Below, one piece after another: positions 22,000 to 32,674 of a DNA stretch of 64,000 nucleotides; positions within the stretch are counted from its first letter, which is position 1, and each line of letters opens with the position of its first letter. The position numbers and the translations under genes are program-made. Under the pieces are notes generated by a model, which had not been told where the DNA came from, made no database searches, and saw only the letters and a list, made by a program, of their open reading frames with translations. This DNA is from Chloranthus sessilifolius (Eukaryota > Streptophyta > Magnoliopsida > Chloranthales > Chloranthaceae): contig CM037588.1 in assembly GCA_021018995.1 (NCBI GenBank), forward strand, positions 37,197,000 to 37,260,999, written 5' to 3'.

Positions 22000-23440
22000 G
22001 GTGCAATGAGGGAGGAATTCTCTTGCTGGTGTTGCATGGACTGGATGGGGATGGCATGAATGGGAATTGGGTGAGTCCATTGGGGATGAGGGAAGGTTTG
22101 TTAGATGATGGGATGAGTGGAAGTCAGATTTTAGGGTGGGGCTAGATGAGGCCATTGGGCCTGGGGAAAGGCTTGAAACTGACTTTGGGATGTTGGGATA
22201 TGGGTGAATTGGGGTTGATGTAAGGCATGGGTTTGAGCTGGGTATGAGGGTTGTGAGTGGGTGAACTTTTAGAGGAATTGTGAAGGGTATGGGTGTGAGG
22301 CTCCAAGGTTTTACTGGGCTTGGGTTTGGGGTATGAAGCCTTGGGAGGGTTGGGCTATGAAGGTTTGACCCATGGCTCCTTGGGAAGCTTGGGCCATAAA
22401 GCATTTGTCATGATGGGTTTGGGCCATGAGCCATTGATGGGTTTGAGCCATGGGCCCTTGATGGGTTTGGGCCATGGGCCTTTGGTGGGTCTAACCCATT
22501 GGGCCTTGATGGGTTTGGCCCACTATGCCTTGATGGGTCTGGGCCATGGGCCTTTGATGGGTCTGGGTCGTGGGCCCTTGATGGGTCTGAGCCATGTGCC
22601 CTTGATGGGTATGGATATTGGTCATGGGGTTTTGGGCTATTGGGCATTAGGATATGTGGGAAATGGGGGTTTGGATAGTGTGGATGATGGGGGGTTGATG
22701 GGGGTCATGAGGAATGAGGCATGGAGGCTTGATCGGGTATGGGAGGGATCCATGGGTGTGTGGTGTAGATGAGAGGGGATGTGTTGGGAGGCCTTCCACC
22801 TATTGTAGGTTTGGAACATCTCTTCCATCATGGCCATGGAAGGGGGATCGGATGGAGATGGATTATTTGATGATTGGGGGGTATGGATGGGGTGTGTGAA
22901 GAGGAAAAATTAGGCATGGCCTCGGTAAAATAGGGCATGACCCGAATAAGAGGTGGGATATGAGAGGGGTTGAAGGAATGAGGTGGGGCATTGGTGGATG
23001 GAATGGGCATACATGGGAAGATATATGGGGCATAGAGGTGGAGAATGAGAGGGGAAAATTGGCTATGGTTTTGGAAAAAATGGGCATGGCTTGGGTAAAT
23101 GGAGGGATTTGTTGGGGATTGGATGTGGAATGGATGAATGTGGGTGGATCGGGTTGCGTGGATGAGAAATATGGTATGTTGGTTCAGGTAGAGGATGTGT
23201 TTTGAACGGGTGTGGAAGGAAGGTGAGAGGGGTTGGAGATGACCATGGATGAAGGCATGGCTTGGGACAAAGACGGGAAATTTGGATTTTGGGTATTTTG
23301 GGAAGTGATGGAAGGGAAGATAGGGGCATCGAACAGGCTGGTTTTGGTGAGGGTTGATTGGACAGGGGGGTGGCAGTAAAGGCTTCTTCAATATGGGAAT
23401 GGGTTGGAGAATGTGGCGGGGATGAGTCGGGATCGACATA
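22000..23440 (-). pseudogene. Pro/His/Ser-rich N-terminal extension of left Ogre gag
   Basis: The minus strand is strongly biased to Pro, His, Ser and Asn (HPRHILQPIPILKKP..., SHTPSIPPNHQIIH). It corresponds to 42290-42795 of the right Ogre (TQNPSTYTSFFTPF..., HPHPFKFFAFF). It carries the 30-bp minisatellite at 22380-22640. No domain is recognised. Confidence 0.6.
22380..22640. repeat. 30-bp minisatellite encoding a decapeptide
   Basis: About nine units of a 30-bp repeat with core TTGATGGGTCTGGGCCATGG. On the minus strand the unit encodes variations on A-H-G-P-D-P-S-R/K. The unit holds the near palindrome GGGCCATGGGCC. The right Ogre lacks it at the matching place, so it expanded in this copy or its close relatives. 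Confidence 0.88.
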
Positions 23441-23946
23441 AGTCTAGTCCACGGCCCACGACATATCTCGGTATCGGGTCGGGTACAAGTGCATCGGATG
23501 GGGCCTGTAAAGCTTCCTGTTCCTTCCCCTACGGGATGACGGAGGGTATGATGTTACCGTTGTGCCGGCACCAATCAAGACTCTATTTTTAATTTTTATT
23601 TCTAATTTTTTTGAATTTTTGTAAGTGAAAAGAAATGAGGATTTCGAGGACTTTTTGAATTCTCTTCTCGGGTGGCTCTTGTACCCTTAATAGGTCCTAC
23701 GGCAATGGTTCCGAAGCGCTTCAGCAGAATCAAAGGGAAACTCGTTGATCTATTGAAGGCACGAAACCAATGCAAATAGCCCGATCTCTCAAAACGAATA
23801 AAAAAGAAGTCACCTTCTTTTGACCGACGAGGGCTTATTGGGTGTCAAAAATTGTGGGGCCTAAACAGAGGTACTAAACACACTAATCGAAGAGTTTGGG
23901 GAGTGAAATAGACCACAGATCCGAATTGAAGCTGCTCAGAACCAAC

Positions 23947-24065
23947 CTGGCATAACTAATAGTGGCGCCAGAGCAAAAAGTCCCAGATTAAAGCTAGCGC
24001 AACTAATAGTTACGCCAGTGTACTTTTGGGACATTTTGCATTGGCGCAACTAATAGTGGCGCCAG
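23947..24065. repeat. Three hairpin motifs in left Ogre leader
   Basis: Three inverted repeats of about 24 bp at 23947-23971, 23994-24018 and 24041-24065. Arms are GGCGCAACTA and TAGTTGCGCC with small variations and a loop of 2-3 bases. Two more copies are in the LTR of the same element (25831-25855, 25928-25953). Confidence 0.88.
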
Positions 24066-24539
24066 AGCAAAATGGTTCCCCAGTTTGTTTGACAGCAGCT
24101 AGCTTAGTTTGAAATGGGTCTCCAAACTAGCTGTTTGTGGAAGCTAGGCTTTCGGGGATTGACTGTTTATATGATCCGCTCTCTTCCTCGCCGAACCTAA
24201 GGGTTTAGAGGCCAAATTAGGTTCACTATCACTCTCTTTTTCCCGGGTTTTAAGCTTGGTAACGAGAAGGTTACCCACCTGATATACCTTAAGTGTAAAT
24301 ACTTTTCTTAGGTACTAGGTGGGCTAGGACTTTTCTGGATCATCACCACTAGGGGCTGCCACCGTACTATGACCCGAGTGGTTGTATGTGTGCCTAAATA
24401 ACCCAACCCTTGAAAATCTACCCCGCAAAAATCAATTTAAATCTCCTTTGTTGGTTCAATTTTATTTTTCACTTTTAAGAAAATTTTCTTAAGTTCAAAG
24501 ACCGAGGATGATGATCTCGTGCCGCCTCTATGGGCCTAC

Positions 24540-24745
24540 GTTCACTAGCGGAATATGATTGCGGAATTAAAAGCGCAAGTAGGCCTGCCAAACGGCTAAG
24601 GCATTTGAAATGACGAAAATGTAAGGAATTTAAATGACAATGCACAAGTAGACCCATTGATCGGCTAAGGTGCTTGAAATGACGAAAATGTAAAGAAATT
24701 TAAATGACAATGCGCAAGTAGGCCCGCCAAACAACTAAGGCTCGT
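24540..24745. repeat. Threefold direct repeat in left Ogre leader
   Basis: Three copies of GCGCAAGTAGGCCYGCCAAAC-like sequence at about 24571, 24643 and 24713, each followed by GGCTAAGG and AAATGACG. The unit is about 70 bp. The right Ogre leader has a related pair at 40925-41010 (GGCAGGCCTGCTTGAGCA, GGCGGGCCTACTTGAGCA). Confidence 0.75.
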
Positions 24746-24879
24746 AAATGACGTAAAAGTTTGGGCAAGTAAAATAACGTAATCGGAGGGGTGAGTAAAA
24801 AATAAATAAATAAACAGCAATAAAGGTTAGTAAAAATAAAAAACAAAAGGCCAAATTCTAGGGGAAGCTCTACGATCTA

Positions 24880-24898
24880 CTCCCCAGTAGAGTCGCCA
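24880..24898 (-). other. Primer-binding site of left Ogre
   Basis: TGGCGACTCTACTGGGGAG on the minus strand, two bases inside the LTR end. This sequence type is the usual PBS of Tat/Ogre elements and is complementary to the 3' end of a host tRNA, from which minus-strand cDNA synthesis starts. Confidence 0.85.
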
Positions 24899-24900
24899 TC

Positions 24901-26324
24901 TGTGCAACTATTGAATTTTTTACTATCTCGTCGCAACGATGTGCTCCCTAATGAAATATTTAGAGTCGCCACCCAGAGATTTTGGTGTCTTGGGAAACCT
25001 AGATCAATTTTATAAGCACCGAAGTGCCACAAATATGACTCTTAATCTGGTCTACGCCAAAGGCTCTTGGGTAGGGGCTTCAGTTATCGATTAGGAAGGT
25101 GTTAGGCACTCAATCAACCCACTTAACAAGGTCTCTACTTATGGCAAAAGCAAAAAAGAAGTGAAAAATTCGGCGGCATAACGACATAAATGTGAGGATG
25201 AAGGAAGAACCGAGAAGGTAGAGAAATAGAGGGGAGAGCCAGAGCTCTCAGGCCCTTGTTGCACTGCTGTGGAGCCTTGCATTGGCTTGCTTTGGTGAGC
25301 TTTTGATGGCTTGTATATCTTGATGATGGATTCTAACACCTAGGGTGGGAGCTAAGACTTAGAGAAGGGAGGCTAAGGAGTAGCACACACCTAAACTAAA
25401 GCCTTTTGATGGAAGGCTAAGGTCTTTTGAAGGTTTGAAAGTTCTGGAATTTGGATGAAAAGAGTGCACTAGGGGAGAGAGAGAAGGGATTCCTTAATCT
25501 CTAATTTACAAATTTTTTTAAGCCTTTGTAAAGGGAGGAGTGCCTCTCTTTACAAAGGAAAAAGAGAGGTTAGGAAGGTGCTTAGAAGCTAATTAGGATT
25601 AGCAATTAGATAATGGGCAATCTAAGGTTTCCTAGGGTTTTTGGAGCCATGAAAAATGTGAAGAGTTGCTCCAATGGTGGATGATAGGATGGGGCTTTAA
25701 ACCACTTAAAAGGTTGCACATAGATAGTAAATGGGTGCAACAGAACTAGAAAAACACACCCCAAAGGTCAAGATGGTCAACAAGTTAAACCCCAATCGCG
25801 GCAAAAACCCACAGTTACTGTCCATACGCCTGGCACAACTATTAGTTGCACCAAGCATATGTACAGTAAAATAATAATGTACAGTGGCTTTGGGAAGTCG
25901 ACTACCCGAAAGGGACCCACCTTAATGCTGACGCAACTATTAGTTGCGCCAAATCCCTAGGGGGTCTCTACACTATTTACCATTTTGCCCTTGCTCTTCG
26001 GAATGCGATATCTTCTTGTGTACAGCTACGATTGGGGTGATTCTTGGCCCGTTGGAAAGATAAGGACTTCTAATTTTCAATGGTATGAGATTTGATTACA
26101 GTAGAAGGTCACAGCTAGTCCTGGTATACCACTCTTCATCCATTGCACTGGAAAGCTAGGTTTAGGTTCGGAATGGGTTCTAAGGGTCGGGATGGGTTTC
26201 TAAGGGTTCGGGAAGGTTCCTAAGGGATCTAGGGTGATTCCCATACATGCCATCAAAAGCTTGAAGATGCGCCTCTCTCGAAATGTGTTTCGATCAGGCC
26301 TTGGGCCAAATTTGGGTGTCTACA
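24901..26324 (-). repeat. 5' LTR of left Ogre (1424 bp)
   Basis: On the minus strand it starts TGTAGACACCC (26324) and ends CAATAGTTGCACA (24901), two bases before the PBS. It contains two copies of the GGCGCAACTA/TAGTTGCGCC hairpin (25831-25953). The terminal bases TGTGCAACTATTG resemble one arm of that hairpin. The flank at 26325 is CTTGC; the matching duplication would be beyond the lost 3' LTR. Confidence 0.88.
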
Positions 26325-26477
26325 CTTGCTCCTTCTTCCTATTTATCCAACCCTGGGTTAGGGTTTCATAGCTCTCTCTCTCTCCCCCTATCTTCATATC
26401 CATGGAGGTAGGGTTTCTGATCTAGCTTCTTTCACTTTAGCAGCCTGAGAGCTTCATTTCTCTGAATCTGTGATAAT
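26325..26477 (+). promoter_or_regulatory. CT-rich 5' leader-like stretch before the kinesin exon
   Basis: A pyrimidine-rich stretch with (TC)n at 26371-26386, typical of plant 5' UTRs, directly upstream of the first exon of the KIN-12-like fragment. The Ogre 5' LTR ends at 26324, so it lies within 155 bp of the ATG and has displaced any upstream promoter. Confidence 0.4.
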
Positions 26478-26987
26478 ATGTCAAGGAATGGGTTGAGAAA
26501 TGCTCGATCCGAAGCAAACAAGAATGGATTCGAAGACTCTGTAAATTCGATTCATTTCCCGCATCCACGATCTCCTTTAAACACTATACAAGATCCGTCG
26601 TGGCAGAACCCTAGAGAAGCTATAGAGGAGGAATCAAATACTAAGATTAGGCTCGAAGGGAATCAAATCGATCATTTTTCAAGGAAAAATGCAGAAGGTT
26701 AAAAATTTTTGAATTATTGGACTCCGAAAGTTGCAGCAGAGGGGAAATCTCATTCGGAGTTGAACTCAGTTCAGAGTACTCCGGTGAAGAGCAGTTCTAA
26801 GGTTTCTGATTACGGAATGTCAGGATCTTATAACGGAAGTGGGCATCCTCAAAATACTGGAGCTAAAGGAGGGATCCTTTTTAGGGCTGCAAAAAGGAAA
26901 TCTGATGTGGTTTCTTGGCCGTCCATTGAAATTCTGCATTTTGACCTCACTGAAGATCCTTCATTTTGGACAGATCACAATGTGCAG
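26478..26987 (+). pseudogene. First exon of a KIN-12-type kinesin (gene fragment)
   Basis: A 170-codon exon from ATG to ...NVQ, followed by a GT splice donor (GTTTAAC). The first part (MSRNGLRNARSEANKNGFED, RSPLNTIQDPS) is a variable N-terminal tail. The last part (GSGHPQNTGAKGGILFRAAK, VVSWPSIEILHFDLTEDPSF, WTDHNVQ) matches by memory the segment directly before the motor domain of plant KIN-12 (POK-type) kinesins, which guide the phragmoplast and division plane. One in-frame TAA lies at 26700-26702. No downstream motor exon (VLIRVRPL, P-loop GQTGSGKT) is seen before the ASPM exons, so only the first exon is present. Could be a truncated paralogue or a captured fragment. Confidence 0.68.
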
Positions 26988-27640
26988 GTTTAACTTTTTT
27001 TTGCTATCAATTTCAATATCTGATTGTGGATCATATTTCAATGTATTTACTTTTTTTTCTTTTGCATGGGAGTATTAAGCTATGGCGTAGTTTTAGTCTT
27101 CCAAATTAGAGAATTGATAAAGTATTAAAATCAAGGAAATTAAAAATCAAGATCTAATTTTTCATATAGGTTTTCAATTATTTTAGCAATAATACTTTGC
27201 AGAATGAGTATGTTGATTGTTAGTAAATTCAAGGAGATTAAAATCAGAAAACAAATTTTGCAGAACTAATTATCATATATGACTGATACAAAGAATATCG
27301 GTCCACTTGTTCTTGTAAGTGTAATGGCAAACTGCTTGTGGCAAGATTTATCTAAAAGCTTTTACTTCTTTTCTTATCGGTAAGAAAAATTAAAAGCTTC
27401 GAATTCTATTTAGACTCTGTGAGGGTCATAGTCCAAACTAACTGACTTTTAGATATAGCCAAATGAACTTTAAGATTGATGGCATCACAGATGGTCAAGA
27501 GCAATTATTTAAGTAAGTAACTGCTAATTCAATTGGCAGAATGAAAATACTGCTAGTTCAATTTTTAGCAACTCCAAGGAAACTAAACCAAATTTGCAGA
27601 ACTAATTATGGTACATGGCTGTTCCATAACACAATAATAT

Positions 27641-27645
27641 GTGTG

Positions 27646-27699
<54 letters not shown>
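27641..27699. repeat. (GT)n(AT)n microsatellite
   Basis: Six GT units, then a short interruption and more than 20 AT units. Compound dinucleotide repeat in intron-like sequence. Confidence 0.95.
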
Positions 27700-27703
<4 letters not shown>

Positions 27704-28276
27704 CACAGCTGAAGCGGTTTGCAATCTGGTTAGGTCTAGTTCAACCTAGCCTAGCCATTTCAGTGTGGTTCAGCCACCCTGCATTTTCACTTGTACGATT
27801 TTTTGTTTAAAGTGAAAGGTTTCATAAGAAGATCAAACCTTGGCCTCGATTCTCAAAATTAGCTGCTTAAATCAACAATCTATATAGCATATATATGTTA
27901 TGAAAATCTAAATTATTTGAAATTTTTAATAAGTTCATTCAATCCCATCCTACCCCTTAGCGAACCGGGCTCTCTAGATAGTGGTGAATTGTGAGCCGCA
28001 GACCTGAATTTGTATGAAACAAACCAGCGAACCTGATATCATTGATTCTGACATTTCTTTGTTTTATTATTAGACTTTTGACGAAGCAATCAGATATGCA
28101 GGTCTTGTAACTGATCTGGGTTCTATTTTTTTTGTTTTTTCCACTCAAAGTATCTATTAGTTGTTCTGAACCAGGATTTTTGTGTGTTTTAGGATGATGG
28201 TGATGAGATCAAAGAAGCAACCAAGCGTGAAGATGAATAGGAGACAGAGAAATTCAATTTTCCACTTTTCTATTAG

Positions 28277-28405
28277 GGCTTCTCTTCTTCGTTTGCTTTA
28301 AGGTATGGAGAAGGTGTTCATTATCATTGTTGAGTTTTAGGGCTTCTCTTCTTCGCTTGCTTTAAGGTATGGAGAAGGTGTTCATTATCATTGTTCAGTT
28401 TTAGG
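28277..28405. repeat. 63-bp tandem duplication
   Basis: Two adjacent copies of a unit containing GGGCTTCTCTTCTTCG, GCTTTAAGGTATGG and AGAAGGTGTTCATTATCA, differing at two positions (T/C and G/C). A recent local duplication. Confidence 0.92.
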
Positions 28406-29327
28406 AGCTTCTTCAGCTCAGATTCTTCTCTGGGTAGCTGGTTTTTGTTTCTAGTCATTATTGTTTTCATTTTTTATTTCATATTTATTTGCTTAGCTTT
28501 CAGTTATGTTTGCATTTGGCTTGTTTAAAATTTGCTTGCTATTATTTGTCTCTTTGAATCTCTTCCATTAACGGGATTTGATGATTTTATTTGATATGTA
28601 ATGGCGAAATGAATTGAATCAAACACTAATGCCATGCTCACAATATTACAAAGTTTTTGTTTTTTAATATAAAATATGAAATGTTCTCTACTCTCTATCA
28701 TATCTGACTATAAAGATGTTTAAGAATCTAGCCATTCGAGTTGTTTAGCATCTCTGGGTGTGTTCTTATATCTAAACCGTATTTAAGACTAGATATGTTG
28801 AGCTCATTTGTCTTGGTAGAAGAAAGATGAATCCATTTCAGTGGCAATGTATTTAGTCATAGATTTTTACTACATTATAAATGAGGCAGAATGTCAAATA
28901 CTTTGAGAGTCCAATAGGTTCTCACACTTATATCTATCACTTCCAAAAGCCTTTTGAATGTGGACGTTCGATAATGTAGTATAGCTGCAGTGCATTTCAA
29001 AATAGTCAAATAAGGATTGGATGACAAACATCATAGTAGATTCGCCGCCTGACATGTTGATTGTTGGGTAGGTGTTTTGACTTCGAGCTATAGATGTGGG
29101 GATTAATGAGCAGGTTCTTTAGCTTGAAAATATCCCAGCTCAATATTTGAGAAAGATAAGTACGATTTTAATGCCTTCAGGATATCAATAGATACATATA
29201 TATATATATATATATATATTCATGGTAAGATCACAAAATGTCATCAAGCTATTCTCCTTTATATCTTTATCAGATATTAGATGAAAGTCAATTAATTATC
29301 CAATATCGGTTACATGTAATAATATAG

Positions 29328-30986
29328 AGTTTTTATCTGAGGCAATGCATGAAGAAGGTGATCAGCTTGCACATCTAGTGATTCTTGGATACAAGTTATC
29401 TTATTAACAGGTGTGTTTGGCCCACAACATTGTCATCTTTCTTTTCTCTTTCTGATTTTGTTTTTTAGCTATTTTATTTGTTTATTTATTATAAAAGTTT
29501 GTTCAAATCTTTGCCCTCACGCTATAGCCTCTTTGTGAGGAGTTACAGTGTAGGAGGCGGAAATATAATGCAATATAGATCACCTTTCGACACTGTTTAA
29601 GGCATTGGTGTCATACAACGGGAGACCTATAACCATAGCTTCACATTGGAAACCTACTGGGGGTATCTCATCAAGAGAAACCTCTCTGCTGTAGAATTTT
29701 AGAGCACTTTCGCTGCTTACCTCACCTTTGACTACCTTGTTTATGAGTCTACACCTTTTTTCTGATGGAATCTATTATTTTCTGTGGTGGGTTTATATGA
29801 AAATAAAACTTTCTTGTAGTCTCCTCTTGTCAAATATGACCTCAAAGTGAAAGATCTATTTGAAGATCTTCAAGATGGTGTCCGGCTTTGCAGAGCCACA
29901 CAGCTCTTGCTACAGGATGCCTCAATTGTTTCGGTGAACTTTTTCAATTGAATATCTATCCATCTCTCAGTTTGGATCATTTTTTATTAATGGTTTTGAT
30001 ATGGATAGAAAGTTGTGGTTCCTTTTGATACTCGTAAGAAGAATATTCAGAATTGTCGTCTTGCCATACAATACCTCAAGCATGCTGCGGTGTCGTTATC
30101 TGATGAAGATGGAGTTTTGATTGTAGCAGAAGATGTTGCTTCAACAGACAAGGAATTGATGCTTTCCTTGCTCTGGAACATGTTTATTTTCTTCCAGGTT
30201 ATTTATTTATTTATTTTCTATCTCTTTTTTCTCTAATCGACTATATTAAAAAGGAAGATGTAGCCCTCAGTATAATTTTTCTAGTTAGCATGACCATAAT
30301 TAGCAACTTGTTTCGCCCTAGAGGATAGAAATGGTAGCTTTTCTACTCCTACTATACTTTTAGATGCATTGTAACCACTTTCAATTTCTTTTTATTCATC
30401 TGGAGATCTTGTCCACAGATTGTTGCTTTTCTTTCTTCAGTTTGGTAAATAAGGATTCAGATTATGAAAAATACTGAAATTACATGGAAATTGATATTTG
30501 TGTCATGACTAAATGTGTTTCATATTGCTAGAATTGACACTTATTATTTTGCAGTTGCCGCTATTAATAAACAAAACTCTATTAGCTGAGGAAATATCTA
30601 AAGCCAAAGGATCTGAGGTGATTTGCTTATTTATTTATTTATTTGCATGCATCGTGTTTAATCTTTTTCTGTTTTGATATTTACGAAATTGTGCACTCAT
30701 GTACAACAATGAAGTGTTGTTTTAACCAAACTGCTTAGTTGCTTGCAATATTTAAAACATTAACTGTCCTAAAATTATCTAAAGAACCAGGGTCCCTCCT
30801 TTTTTCTATAATAAAATATTTTTCTTCCACCCATAGTCATAGAACTTCATGCAAGTTGTTTAATATTTTGAATTTTTCAAGTTCACTTGTCATGACTATA
30901 GTTCAGCCTTTGTTCTTTCTATTTAATAGGTCTTTGGAAGGAGTAACAACTGCACCCATATGGATATGCTTTTGGAATGGATCCAG
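29328..30986 (+). pseudogene. ASPM: ASPM-like gene fragment: five exons covering the calponin-homology region
   Basis: Exons bounded by AG...GT: 29328-29410 (EAMHEEGDQLAHLVILGYKL), 29820-29933 (DLFEDLQDGVRLCRATQLL), 30009-30197 (VVVPFDTRKKNIQNCRLAIQ, LSLLWNMF), 30555-30617 (LPLLINKTLLAEEISKAK) and 30930-30986 (CTHMDMLLEWIQ). Together they match the calponin-homology region of plant abnormal-spindle (ASPM) proteins, which bind microtubule minus ends at spindle poles and the phragmoplast. Exon lengths after the first are multiples of three, and all splice signals are intact. The first exon has TAA at 29405-29407 where the family has Gln. The IQ and armadillo-like parts are absent; a Copia LTR begins about 115 bp after the last exon. 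Introns are retained, so this is not a retrocopy. Confidence 0.82.
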
Positions 30987-31103
30987 GTATTACTGCAAGA
31001 CATGGTTGTGCTTTTGAAGCCTTTTGGTTTGTGCCCCGAATGTTCTTTGTTTTGTGAAAGCTATCGTATATGAGTTTTTCTTATGCCATCTTTGCCCGTG
31101 TTG

Positions 31104-31348
31104 TGTTGCGAAATTGGTGGGGGAAATTGAGATGAAATGAGTAAATGATTAGGGTTGGTTAGAGAAGGTGAAGACAAAAAAGAAAAAGAGAGAGATGGGA
31201 AATGTAGGGTTGTGAGTTAATTGTCTCACACCCACATGTTATTAACCTTACATACCAAGTACAAAATCTCACATATATATGTAACTAGGAAAACGGAAAA
31301 ATTATACTCCTAAGACACCAACTACTCTAATCTCTATATATCCCAACA
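31104..31348 (-). repeat. Copia 3' LTR (about 245 bp)
   Basis: On the minus strand starts TGTTGGGATATATAGAG just after the end of pol and a purine-rich AGGAG, and ends TTTCGCAACA. Termini TG...CA. The left boundary could also be 31099, since TGTTG is repeated; those five bases (31099-31103, TGTTG) would be the target duplication. Confidence 0.7.
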
Positions 31349-32003
31349 CTCCTCAAATTGGTGCATAGATGTCAGTCATGCCCTACTAGGAGGTGATATC
31401 TCACAATCAGATTGTAACAGCTACCATATTTTAAAACCATTAGTGGCTAGGGACACGGGTCTGGTCAGGCGTGTGCCTAACACGGGACACAAAGAACATA
31501 TGTCATTCGATGATCAACACTAATACGAATGTAAGGCCCGTAGTGGCCAGTCAAAAGTTTTTTGTACAACCCGGTCCTTCATACACTTAAAGTTAGTGTA
31601 TTACAATTTCTATAGTTAGTGTAAATTTTTATATACCATCAAGGTGTATTAGCCACATATACGGAAAAAAACATGCTATCCCCATATTACTAAGTAGTTT
31701 AATTATTGACTAAGTAGTTAAATTATTTAATAAGTAGTTAAATTATTTACTAGTATATATGTGTAATTGCTACCGGGTTTAATGATTACTAATGAGGTTC
31801 ATTAGGTATTGGCTTATACACTTAAGCAATGTATGAGTTTTAGACTAAAGTTAAGTCTGTTTTGTTTTATATGCTTGTATATGAAACAACAAGTGGTAGC
31901 TTTATATGGGATGCCAACCCCTTATAGCTTATAAGCTACTTTCATCGCCGTTTGATTACACGGTTGCATGAGTCATTAAGGACTCCCATGCATGCAAAGT
32001 GGA

Positions 32004-32010
32004 TATAAAC
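32004..32010 (+). promoter_or_regulatory. TATA box of the solo LTR
   Basis: TATAAAC in GTGGATATAAACCACTAC, followed by a CT-rich start region (TTCTTCTTCCTGCTGC). This is the probable former promoter of the element. Confidence 0.5.
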
Positions 32011-32646
32011 CACTACAAAACCCGCCAAGGAGTCTTCTTCTTCCTGCTGCTTCAAGCTTTGAAGATCATAGCACATAGACCTTGTATATCTAGTAGGATT
32101 CCATAACAGAAAAACCTTTCTGCTAGCTTTTCAAACCCAGTTCTCTCGTATAACCTTGGATTTTCACCCGTGAGTTACAAAGCGACCCTGCGATACGGTC
32201 ACGAGAGTTTCGACAGACAACATTGCTTTTGGAGAGTTCATTTCGACCATCGCTCTTCACTTACTTCACAAACGCAATATCGACACCAATTTGGCGTCAT
32301 CTTAAACAAAGAGTCCACCAAAAGGTATGCCATAAATAAACCACGTCGTAGCTTAGGTTTAGTTCATGAGGTTGTTTAAACTAGAAGTTAAATCTTTGAT
32401 GTCGATTCCACTAATCAAATCGATAGCTCACAAATCAAGTCATGTGTGAAGGTTACGGAGTCAAATTGCCAATGAAAACACTCCAAAACTGTCACACCAA
32501 TCTACGAATTTTAACGAGTCTCTCTGTGCCACATATACAACAAACTATAAAGTATTTATATAATGTACAAAACCCTGCAAACCAAGAGGATAAAAAAGGC
32601 CAGATAAGAGCAAAGGGCACCACAGCAAGCAACTTCATCAGGCTTT

Positions 32647-32674
32647 CTGCGGCAACCTCACAAGGTTGTCGCAG
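32647..32674. repeat. 12-bp-stem hairpin in the solo LTR
   Basis: CTGCGGCAACCT and AGGTTGTCGCAG are inverted copies (11 of 12 paired) around a four-base loop. Related half motifs follow (GCAGCGGCAACC at about 32698, GGCTTGCCGAGGCAAGCC at 32712-32729, the last a near-perfect palindrome). Confidence 0.85.

Larger units (their letters stand above)
23600..24879 (-). other. Untranslated leader of left Ogre
   Basis: About 1.3 kb between the PBS and the gag extension. It contains three hairpin motifs (23947-24065) and a block repeated three times near 24520-24740 (GCAAGTAGRCCYRYYRAWCG...CTAAGG, about 90-110 bp apart). It matches the right Ogre leader at 40891-41300, in the GTGGTGATGATCTCG / GCCGCCTCTA-type blocks. 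Confidence 0.7.
18004..26324 (-). mobile_element. Tat/Ogre-type Ty3/gypsy retrotransposon (left Ogre), lost before the RT
   Basis: On the minus strand from right to left: 5' LTR (24901-26324), PBS (24880-24898), long leader, Pro/His-rich N-terminal gag extension, gag core, protease and G-patch domain. The sequence just before the RT is present, ending at YEDMPGLNTNLVEHELPLYPD near 18010-18080. The RT, RNase H, integrase and 3' LTR are absent: at about 18003 the sequence switches to the Athila internal region. The LTR start TGTAGACACCC and the PBS type are typical of Tat/Ogre elements. Broken, with roughly ten or more breaks. Its 5' LTR abuts the leader-like sequence of the kinesin fragment at 26325. 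Confidence 0.85.
26988..29327 (+). other. Intron-like spacer between KIN-12 and ASPM fragments
   Basis: About 2.3 kb of AT-rich sequence with no kinesin motor exons. It holds a (GT)n(AT)n microsatellite (27641-27699), a 63-bp tandem duplication (28277-28405), a short open piece DDGDEIKEATKREDE (28193-28240) after a CAG/TAG-like acceptor that I cannot assign, and a (TA)n run (29197-29218). The breakpoint between the two genes must lie in here. Confidence 0.5.

Noticed and set aside
22320-22772. Plus-strand open frame rich in GLGHGPLMGL
   Set aside because: It is the shadow of the minisatellite in the minus-strand Ogre gag extension.
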